Source: Anaerolineaceae bacterium UBA4775 (lineage in GTDB: Bacteria > Chloroflexota > Anaerolineae > Anaerolineales > Anaerolineaceae). From it: a stretch of 64,000 nucleotides of DNA. Below are positions 58,213 through 64,000 of this stretch, one piece after another (within the stretch, counting starts at the first letter, position 1; each line of letters begins with the position of its first letter). The stretch covers positions 1 through 64,000 of the forward strand of contig DHHJ01000029.1 of assembly GCA_002403205.1 (NCBI GenBank). Reading direction: 5' to 3'. The notes below the pieces were generated by a model that was given only the letters and a program-made list of their open reading frames with translations, had not been told where the DNA came from and searched no databases. The position numbers and the translations under genes are program-made.

Positions 58213-60435
58213 TCAGACCTCCAGCTGGTGAATGCGTTTGTTAAGCCAGACCACGGTCTCCGGCTGGTAGTGGCGCACGATCAGCATGGAACAACCGACG
58301 GCCTCCATGAGCCTGTCGTCCAGCGGGCCGAAAAGGCTGCGGTGCGAAAAGACATCCCCGCCAGCACCGATGATCAGCAGGTCGTACTGGCCTGATGTGA
58401 TTTCCCCCTGGATGCCCTCGCTGACAGACGGTGTCGGCTTGGTCTGGATGTCCATCCACTCCGGGATCTCGCCTAAAACCTGCTCAACAAGTTCCTGGGC
58501 AAACAGCGCTGCATCTTCCATTTTCTCCTCATCCAGCCCTTCGGGGGTCAGATAGAGTGCTGTGACGCGCACACCGGGTTCAAAGGCAAGGGACATGCTT
58601 AATTGGAGGCACAGACGGGTGTTGGGGCCGCCAGCGATGGGGACCAGCACCCTACGGATGTTTTCGATGCCCCGGTTGCGGAAAACGACCACATCCTTGC
58701 GCGCGTTGACCATCACTTCTTTGATGATGTTGTGGGGGATCTTCAGCTTGGTATCCTCTGATGGCCAGCCCAGCATGACCAGGCGCACGGGATTGGGGGA
58801 CTGCAGCTCCTTGTAGATGGCTGATTCCACATTGTTGGCTGCCTTGATCTTGGCTGAGATAGCCACATTTCGTGCTTGGGCGATGGGTGCGGTCTGCTGA
58901 ATTAAACCGTCTCGGGCTACCTTGCTCTGCTCCACAATGGCGTCAATCTCTGGCTCGGTGCTGGTCGTGGGCACCTTGATGACAGACATCAGGCTGATCG
59001 TGGTGTCTTCCTGGTGTTCTGCAAAGCGGGATGCCAGCTCCACCAGACCAGCGGCCGTGGCGGGGTTGATCGCAGCAATCAGCAGGCGGCCGCCGCCCAC
59101 TTCTTCCTCAAATTTCGCCTGGATCAACGCCCTGCGGCGATAAACGCGGGAGATGTAGAAACCACCGGATAAAATCACGATCACCACGCCCAGGAACAGC
59201 AAAGCACGCGGGTTGGCAAAGGCGATGATCAAAACACCGCTTAGGGCTGCCAGGATTGGGGTCAGGGGGTAAAAGGGGACCTTGAACGGGCGGTCAATCT
59301 CGGGATATTTCTTGCGCAGTTGAACCATCGCCAGGGATGCCCAGATCAGCACAAACATATACCCGGCGCTGGAGATAAAACTGAGGAAATCGACCAGACC
59401 GATGATCGTCACCAGCCCGCTGATCACCGCCACCATCAGGATGGCGGCATAGGGTGTGCGCCAGCGGCTCAGGCGAGACAGGCTGCGCGGCCACACCTGG
59501 TCCCGGCTGAGGGTGAATGCTTCCCGTGTTGCCGACAACATGGCAGTGTTGACCGAGGTCAAGGTTGCTACGATGCCGGCTGCGGCCATCAGGGTCACGC
59601 CAAGGCGAGGCCAGAAAACCTGCGCGGCGTCCGTTAAGGCGGTTTCCGAACCTGCCAGGACATCATAGGGGATCACGCCGATGGTGACCAACGAAACCAG
59701 GGTGTAGACCAGTGTGGTCACACCCAGGCTGATCAAGATCCCGGTTGGGATGACCCGATAGGGCTCACGGATCTCTTCCGCGTCATCGGCAATGACTTCA
59801 AAGCCGACATAGGCGTTATAGATCAAGGCGATGGTGGTCAGCATGCGGCCGAGGTTGGCCCATATAGACCTGTCTTCGAACAGGACCCGCCCCGATTGGA
59901 AAGTATCCCAGGAGAAACCCTGGGGCCGGACCAAACCCAGCACAACATACAGTGTGAATATCACCAGCAAAAAAGCCCCCAGGGCAATTTGGAGGTTGCC
60001 CACCTGGGTGATCCCGCGCACGTGCATCAACCCCACTGCGAAGATCACGACCAGGGCGACCGGGATAATGGGTAAAAACGGGAAGAATACCTTTAAGGAA
60101 TAGGCAAAACCCACGGCAGACAGCGCAGCATAAAAGGTGCTTGAAAGCCCGTCCAGTGAGCCGACCAGGAACATGACCAGGTTGTTCCCGAAGGCTTCTT
60201 TCACATAGGTCATCGCACCGCCGGTGACGGGGTAGGTGGTGGCCAGCTCGCAGTAGTTGAGGGCGATGCTCAATGAAAGCACCCCACCGATGATGATCGC
60301 CAGCACGGCATCGGGGCCGGCAATGCCTGCTGCATGCCCGGTGAGGACGAAGATCTCCGCTGCGATGGTACCGGCTGTGCCGAGCATGATCACTTGCAGA
60401 AGGTTGAGTTGGCGTCTTAGTTTTCGTTTGGCCAT
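58213..60435 (-). CDS. APC-family transporter fused to universal stress protein domains
   Basis: A 740-residue membrane protein. Residues ~1-435 have the APC amino acid/polyamine permease fold with 12 helices: LGTAGTIAAEIFVLTGHAAG in helix 1 and YVGFEVIADDAEEIREPYRVIP in helix 6 are typical. Residues ~450-740 form a cytosolic part with two UspA-like halves (LLIAAINPATAAGLVELA; VLVPIAGGPNTRLCLQLSMSLA...LLIIGAGGD). The UspA ATP-binding G-x2-G-x9-G(S/T) pattern is only partly kept. Probably an amino acid transporter gated by nucleotide or second messenger. Seven-base repeats lie directly upstream of the start. Confidence 0.9.
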   Translation of the reverse strand: MAKRKLRRQLNLLQVIMLGTAGTIAAEIFVLTGHAAGIAGPDAVLAIIIGGVLSLSIALNYCELATTYPVTGGAMTYVKEAFGNNLVMFLVGSLDGLSSTFYAALSAVGFAYSLKVFFPFLPIIPVALVVIFAVGLMHVRGITQVGNLQIALGAFLLVIFTLYVVLGLVRPQGFSWDTFQSGRVLFEDRSIWANLGRMLTTIALIYNAYVGFEVIADDAEEIREPYRVIPTGILISLGVTTLVYTLVSLVTIGVIPYDVLAGSETALTDAAQVFWPRLGVTLMAAAGIVATLTSVNTAMLSATREAFTLSRDQVWPRSLSRLSRWRTPYAAILMVAVISGLVTIIGLVDFLSFISSAGYMFVLIWASLAMVQLRKKYPEIDRPFKVPFYPLTPILAALSGVLIIAFANPRALLFLGVVIVILSGGFYISRVYRRRALIQAKFEEEVGGGRLLIAAINPATAAGLVELASRFAEHQEDTTISLMSVIKVPTTSTEPEIDAIVEQSKVARDGLIQQTAPIAQARNVAISAKIKAANNVESAIYKELQSPNPVRLVMLGWPSEDTKLKIPHNIIKEVMVNARKDVVVFRNRGIENIRRVLVPIAGGPNTRLCLQLSMSLAFEPGVRVTALYLTPEGLDEEKMEDAALFAQELVEQVLGEIPEWMDIQTKPTPSVSEGIQGEITSGQYDLLIIGAGGDVFSHRSLFGPLDDRLMEAVGCSMLIVRHYQPETVVWLNKRIHQLEV

Positions 60436-60444
60436 GGGAGGAAT

Positions 60445-60500
60445 AGGTGAAAGGTAATAGGAATTAGGTAGGAGGTATTAGGTAGCAGTGTGGTGGGTAT
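60445..60500. repeat. Degenerate 7-bp tandem array (AGGTAAT type)
   Basis: Eight heptamers in register: AGGTGAA, AGGTAAT, AGGAATT, AGGTAGG, AGGTATT, AGGTAGC, AGTGTGG, TGGGTAT. It starts 10 bp upstream of the APC gene start, so on that strand its units run into the leader of the mRNA. Confidence 0.7.
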
Positions 60501-60592
60501 TAAGTCATTTAATTTATCTGTTGATTATAGCACAAATTGCTGTTTAATACTATATTCTCAATATAAAGCAATTCTCAATCGCCTAATTCCTC

Positions 60593-61078
60593 TCAAATCA
60601 CCTTTTCAGTTCTTCCGGCCAGGTTGCGCAGCTGCTCGAGCTGCCCGATGTGGTAGGTGTGGTGGAAAAAGTAGAAGAAAGCCACATAGCCGCGCCGGTA
60701 TTTCCCCTGCCAATAGTCAATCTCTTCGTCAAAATCTGCAGAGGACATCGTTTCCAGGCGGCCAGTGAGGGTGTGGGTTAGTTGAGCGTAGGTGTCGAGC
60801 AGTTGTTGCACCTTGAGCACACCAGGTCCCTCGCCTAGAATAGGGTCGGACCCGTACAGGTAACGATCAAGGCCCAGAAGGTCTGCAGGCAGCTCGCCAT
60901 CGAGGGCCGTGATCATGTCGATCAGGTTCACCGACAGATGACCGAGGACCCAATTCAAGCAGTTCCCGGCTGGTTCAGGCTGGAGCAGAGAGTCAGCCTG
61001 GCTCAGGTCAGAAGTCAGTCTGAGCACCACATCCTGTTCGAAGGTGAGCATCTTAATAAATTCATCATTGGTGATCAT
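60593..61078 (-). CDS. DinB-family protein
   Basis: A 161-residue four-helix-bundle protein of the DinB/YfiT superfamily. The metal-binding histidines are in NWVLGHLSVN and in the last helix FFHHTYHIGQLEQLRNLAGR. GAGGAAA precedes the ATG. Members include thiol-dependent transferases and damage-inducible proteins of unknown function. It follows the shortened methyltransferase gene by about 35 bp and may be cotranscribed. Confidence 0.88.
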   Translation of the reverse strand: MITNDEFIKMLTFEQDVVLRLTSDLSQADSLLQPEPAGNCLNWVLGHLSVNLIDMITALDGELPADLLGLDRYLYGSDPILGEGPGVLKVQQLLDTYAQLTHTLTGRLETMSSADFDEEIDYWQGKYRRGYVAFFYFFHHTYHIGQLEQLRNLAGRTEKVI

Positions 61079-61113
61079 GTTTCCTCTGGTTTGATTTGGG
61101 GTGAAAACCCCTG

Positions 61114-61590
61114 TTAAAAAAGGGCGGTTGGCGGACGGCTTTCCTGGCAGCGGTAGTCGATCGCCAGGCCTTGTTGGCGGGCAAAATCACGCGCAAAAGC
61201 AATGGAACGGCGCGAATAATCCACGCCGGTCACCCGCAGGCCCCGAAGTGCCAGACGGGCAGCATACAGCCCGGGGCCGCAGCCCAGGTCGAGCACGGAA
61301 TCACCGGTCTGCTGCCCCAGGGTGGCAACGATCCAGGCTACCGCTGCATCGATGGTTTCCGGCTTTCGGCTGGCCAGGTCCGTAGTGGGGTCAAGATGGG
61401 TTGCCAGCATCTGCGTTGAGATGTCCGGGGCGTCCCAGAACAAGGGTTCACCTGGCGCAAAGGGTTCAGGCCTGACCCGGTATGGGGCCAGGCGGTCGGC
61501 GTAGCGTCCCAAGGACCGCTGGAGGTCATCTTCATACAGGCTGGTCAATGTCTTGCTCCCTTTGGTAATGGCAGGGTCGAGATTCATCAA
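61114..61590 (-). CDS. SAM-dependent methyltransferase, C-terminally truncated
   Basis: A 158-residue protein with the N-terminal part of a class I methyltransferase. Motif I VLDLGCGPGLYAARLALRG is complete and VTGVDYSRRSIAFAR (motif post I) follows. After YRCQ the sequence loses the family pattern and stops 9 residues later. Relatives go on for about 90-100 residues with the substrate-binding half. The loss is close to the DinB start and suggests a deletion between the two genes. It might still bind SAM but probably is not active. Confidence 0.7.
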   Translation of the reverse strand: MMNLDPAITKGSKTLTSLYEDDLQRSLGRYADRLAPYRVRPEPFAPGEPLFWDAPDISTQMLATHLDPTTDLASRKPETIDAAVAWIVATLGQQTGDSVLDLGCGPGLYAARLALRGLRVTGVDYSRRSIAFARDFARQQGLAIDYRCQESRPPTALF

Positions 61591-61611
61591 GGATGATCAG
61601 ACCTTAACCGG

Positions 61612-61806
61612 TCACCTGCGCGGCCGTTTGAACAACACCACAACATCCCTGGTGCGGCCGTAGCCCTCATTTGTATCAAAGGCAGCGGTCAGCGCCCATT
61701 CATCATGTCCCAGGCTGTTCATCAACGCTTCCTTTTGGGCGACATCGATCTTGCCGCCCCAGAACCCCTCGGTTCGCAAAGTGATCACTTTATATTCCCA
61801 TTCCAT
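61612..61806 (-). CDS. DUF4177-type small protein
   Basis: A 64-residue protein opening with MEWEYKVITLRT and closing with DVVVLFKRPRR, the two strands typical of DUF4177. Between them an ALMNSLGHDEWALTAAF helix-strand unit. GAGGAGA precedes the ATG at 61806. Function unknown. It lies 40 bp after the tryptophanase stop and may share its transcript. Confidence 0.8.
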   Translation of the reverse strand: MEWEYKVITLRTEGFWGGKIDVAQKEALMNSLGHDEWALTAAFDTNEGYGRTRDVVVLFKRPRR

Positions 61807-61846
61807 AAATTAATCTCCTCTGGGTAAATTTTTATGCAAGTATTTT

Positions 61847-63235
61847 TCAATTGGCAGAACTTACCCAATCCAGCTTGGCGATGAAGTGCCGCAGCAGCTC
61901 CGGCGCCCAGGTGATCTCAAGGCCGCGGATCTTTTCGGACTGCCTGACCACGACGCTGGCTACCTCGCCGACGTAATCCAGGTGACTGCGGGTATAAACC
62001 CGGCGCGGGATGGCGAAGCGCACCAGCTCGTTGGGCGCGGTAAGGACCTGGCCGGTGTCAGGGTCGGGGTGTGAGAACATCAGGCTGCCAATCTCCACGG
62101 TGCGCACACCGCCCTCGATGTAGAGCATATTCGCCAGGGCCACACCGGGAAACTGTGCAGGTGGGATGTGGGGCAGGGTTTGGGCAGCGTCCACATACAC
62201 GGCGTGACCGCCGGTGGGCAGGTAGACGCTCATCCCGGCAGCGCGCAGCACATCACCCAGGTACGCTGTGTGACGCTCGCGATAAGCCAGGTAGTCCTCA
62301 CTGATGCCCTCCCGCAGGCCAACGGCAATGGCCTCCAGGTCACGGCCAGCCAGACCACCATAAGTCAGGAAGCCCTCCTGGATGATCAGGCGTTCTGCCA
62401 GCTTCAGTTTGAGGTTTTCATCGCGGCAGGCGATAAATCCACCGATATTGACAATGGCGTCCTTCTTGGCGCTCATTGTGCAGCCGTCGGCGTAAGAAAA
62501 CATCTCCCGGGCGATCTCGCCCACGGAGCGGTCGGCGTAGCCCGGCTCGCGGTTTTTGATGAACCAGGCGTTTTCTGCGAAACGGCAGGCATCGATGAAA
62601 AAGGGAATCCCATGGCGGTGGTAGATCTCCGCTGTGGCGCGCAGGTTGGCCATCGAGACGGGCTGGCCGGCAGCCGAATTGTTGGTGACGGTCAGCATGC
62701 CGACGGGGATATTCCCCGGGCCGGTTTTTTGGATGAATGCTTCCAGTTTTTCCAGGTCCATATTCCCTTTAAAGGGCAGGTCACGCTGGGGGTCAGAGGC
62801 TTCGGGTACGGCCAGGTCAACCGGGTGGGCACCCAGGGCCAGTAGGTTGGCCTGGGTGGTGTCAAAATGGCGGTTGTTGGGCACGTATTGCCCGGCTGAG
62901 ACCATCGTCTTGAACAGCACACCCTCGGCACCGCGCCCCTGGTGGGTGGGCAGCACATAGGGGAACCCGAGCACCTCCTGCACGGCAGCCTCGAAGCGGG
63001 CAAAACTGCGGGTACCCGCGTAGGATTCGTCCCCGACCATCATGGCTGACCATTGGCGGTCGCTCATGGCGTTGGTGCCCGAATCGGTCAGAAAATCGAT
63101 GAACACATCCTCAGCAGCGACGCCGAACAGGTTGTTGTGCGCGTCTGCCAGGATACGCTGGCGCTCTTCACGGGTGGTTTGTTTGATCGGTTCGACGACC
63201 TTGATGCGGAAGGGTTCAATAAAGGGGATGGGCAT
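61847..63235 (-). CDS. tnaA: Tryptophanase (PLP-dependent beta-eliminating lyase)
   Basis: A 462-residue cytoplasmic enzyme that splits tryptophan to indole, pyruvate and ammonia. PLP lysine in TMSAKKDAIVNIGG. EPFRIKVVEPIKQTTREER and FIDFLTDSGTNAMSD open the fold, and PTHQGRGAEG binds the cofactor phosphate. It must be told apart from tyrosine phenol-lyase. The three known specificity positions read as tryptophanase: Asp in HFDTTQ (Thr in the phenol-lyase), Ile in TVEIGS where the phenol-lyase has its phenol-binding Arg, and His in LRHFIAKL (Phe in the phenol-lyase). AGGAG precedes the ATG at 63235. Marks amino acid fermentation. No tnaB is seen. Confidence 0.9.
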   Translation of the reverse strand: MPIPFIEPFRIKVVEPIKQTTREERQRILADAHNNLFGVAAEDVFIDFLTDSGTNAMSDRQWSAMMVGDESYAGTRSFARFEAAVQEVLGFPYVLPTHQGRGAEGVLFKTMVSAGQYVPNNRHFDTTQANLLALGAHPVDLAVPEASDPQRDLPFKGNMDLEKLEAFIQKTGPGNIPVGMLTVTNNSAAGQPVSMANLRATAEIYHRHGIPFFIDACRFAENAWFIKNREPGYADRSVGEIAREMFSYADGCTMSAKKDAIVNIGGFIACRDENLKLKLAERLIIQEGFLTYGGLAGRDLEAIAVGLREGISEDYLAYRERHTAYLGDVLRAAGMSVYLPTGGHAVYVDAAQTLPHIPPAQFPGVALANMLYIEGGVRTVEIGSLMFSHPDPDTGQVLTAPNELVRFAIPRRVYTRSHLDYVGEVASVVVRQSEKIRGLEITWAPELLRHFIAKLDWVSSAN

Positions 63236-63453
63236 GGGGTGGCTCCTGTTGTAATTTGGTTAAGTGGTATGCATTGCTATGGTCTTGTTTCATTGACCGG
63301 TGATAATTATAATGGCACTCTCCACCTTCTGAAAAAGTGAATCACGGATTGATAACAGGGAATTTTGCGCCTTGACTCTCCTGGATAAGGATTCTCCAAA
63401 CGAGCAGGAAAGCAACCAGGATGAATATGAGCAAAACACTTATTTTTGGTTAC

Positions 63454-64000
63454 TCACCCCCGGGCGAGGATCTCACTGCGCCGAAAGGTGCGCGCCCCCA
63501 AATACAGCAGCACACTCCCACCCGTCCAGAAGAACAACCCCAGCAGGAACGTGAGCAGGTTGCTGAAATACATCACCCCGGTGATCTGGGCGACCACCAA
63601 GGCCAGGATAGGCAGCACGATCACCCCGGCGATTTGATTGGCCTCCTGGAAGGAATTGACCTTGGAGGAGACCATCACTGTGGCACCCAGGCCTGTGGCT
63701 GCCGTCCCTGGCGCAACCCACAGGACCAGGATGACCCAGGCTGTGTTGGGGAAGAAGACGCGCCCCATGGTCGGCCAGGCTGCAATGTTGGCGGTCAGGG
63801 CGTAGAGCAGGAACCCAACCAGCGAGACGCTGACCGCCGGGATCAGCGCGGAGAGCACCTTGGCCGTGAAGAGTTCAAGGTCCGTGGTTGGCGTGTAGAT
63901 CAGGGCTTCCAGCGTTTTACGCTCCTTCTCTCCGGCGAAGCTGTCTGCCGCCACAACACTGGCCACCATCAAGGGGATGATCAGGAACAACGGCGCCAAC
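63454..64000 (-). CDS. ABC-2 type transporter permease (partial, cut by window edge)
   Basis: The C-terminal ~181 residues of an ABC-2/NatB-like permease. FLIIPLMVASVVAADSFAGEKERKTLEALIYTPT is the family hallmark: a membrane helix, then the cytosolic GEKERKTLE loop that contacts the ATPase. Four more helices follow and a basic tail ends the protein. The start and the partner ATPase lie outside the window. Exporter substrate unknown. Confidence 0.9.
   Translation of the reverse strand, partial: LAPLFLIIPLMVASVVAADSFAGEKERKTLEALIYTPTTDLELFTAKVLSALIPAVSVSLVGFLLYALTANIAAWPTMGRVFFPNTAWVILVLWVAPGTAATGLGATVMVSSKVNSFQEANQIAGVIVLPILALVVAQITGVMYFSNLLTFLLGLFFWTGGSVLLYLGARTFRRSEILARG

Noticed and set aside
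61847..63235. Tyrosine phenol-lyase
   Set aside because: Overall identity would allow it, but the three substrate-determining positions carry the tryptophanase residues (Asp, Ile, His).
63240..63340. A tnaC-like leader peptide before tryptophanase
   Set aside because: No short ORF with a Trp codon near its end and no boxA/rut-like segment is visible in this spacer.

Overview
The window looks like a chromosome fragment of a Chloroflexota bacterium, most likely Anaerolineae. The reasons are the many lipoproteins with Thr/Pro/Glu-rich linkers, a GHMP-type mevalonate decarboxylase, a separate set of aconitase-X/UbiD/UbiX genes, DUF4190/DUF4126/DUF2085 membrane proteins and degenerate 7-bp tandem arrays between genes. 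No rRNA is present. One tRNA gene (Leu, anticodon TAA) is found. Taxonomy is inferred from gene content only.

Layout. 1-8.9 kb is visibly AT-richer than most of the rest: two small exported proteins, then a minus-strand Opp/Dpp-type peptide transporter operon (two ATPases, binding protein, two permeases). Its binding protein has the two halves of the SBP_bac_5 fold in swapped order, a circular permutation. 9-15.6 kb holds a rhomboid protease, CsbD and a thiamine operon: promoter, TPP riboswitch, terminator, thiN, thiB, thiP, thiQ and a DUF402 gene. 15.6-24 kb has small membrane proteins, an aldo/keto reductase, a candidate structured leader RNA, a photolyase and a large exported subtilase. 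24.1-27.9 kb carries UbiD, both aconitase-X subunits and UbiX. This is the gene set of the archaeal mevalonate branch through trans-anhydromevalonate 5-phosphate. A GHMP-type mevalonate (di)phosphate decarboxylase lies about 20 kb away at 47.9 kb.

28.6-41.4 kb: a Ste24-like protease, a BMP-type nucleoside ABC transporter operon with adenine deaminase upstream (purine salvage), an exonuclease-DinG helicase fusion, an HD phosphohydrolase and a DUF1622 protein. 41.6-47.3 kb is an accessory zone: two lipoproteins, AlkD, a 215-bp tandem repeat, a decayed PQQ-propeller fragment and an AbiE toxin-antitoxin pair with its own promoter and operator-like inverted repeat. 47.6-64 kb: tRNA-Leu, mevalonate decarboxylase, site-2 protease, HEAT-repeat protein, acylphosphatase, UvrB, a C39-like exported peptidase, a PsbP-like/discoidin-like lipoprotein, an APC transporter fused to universal-stress domains, DinB, a shortened methyltransferase, tryptophanase and the edge of an ABC-2 permease.

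Two patterns cut across the window. First, many intergenic spacers are built from degenerate heptanucleotide tandem repeats held in strict 7-bp register. Several of these end exactly at promoters. Second, five genes (acnX large subunit, ubiX, dinG, mvaD and the membrane protein at 8805) have a TATAAT-like -10 box only 6-8 nt before the start codon, which predicts leaderless mRNAs.
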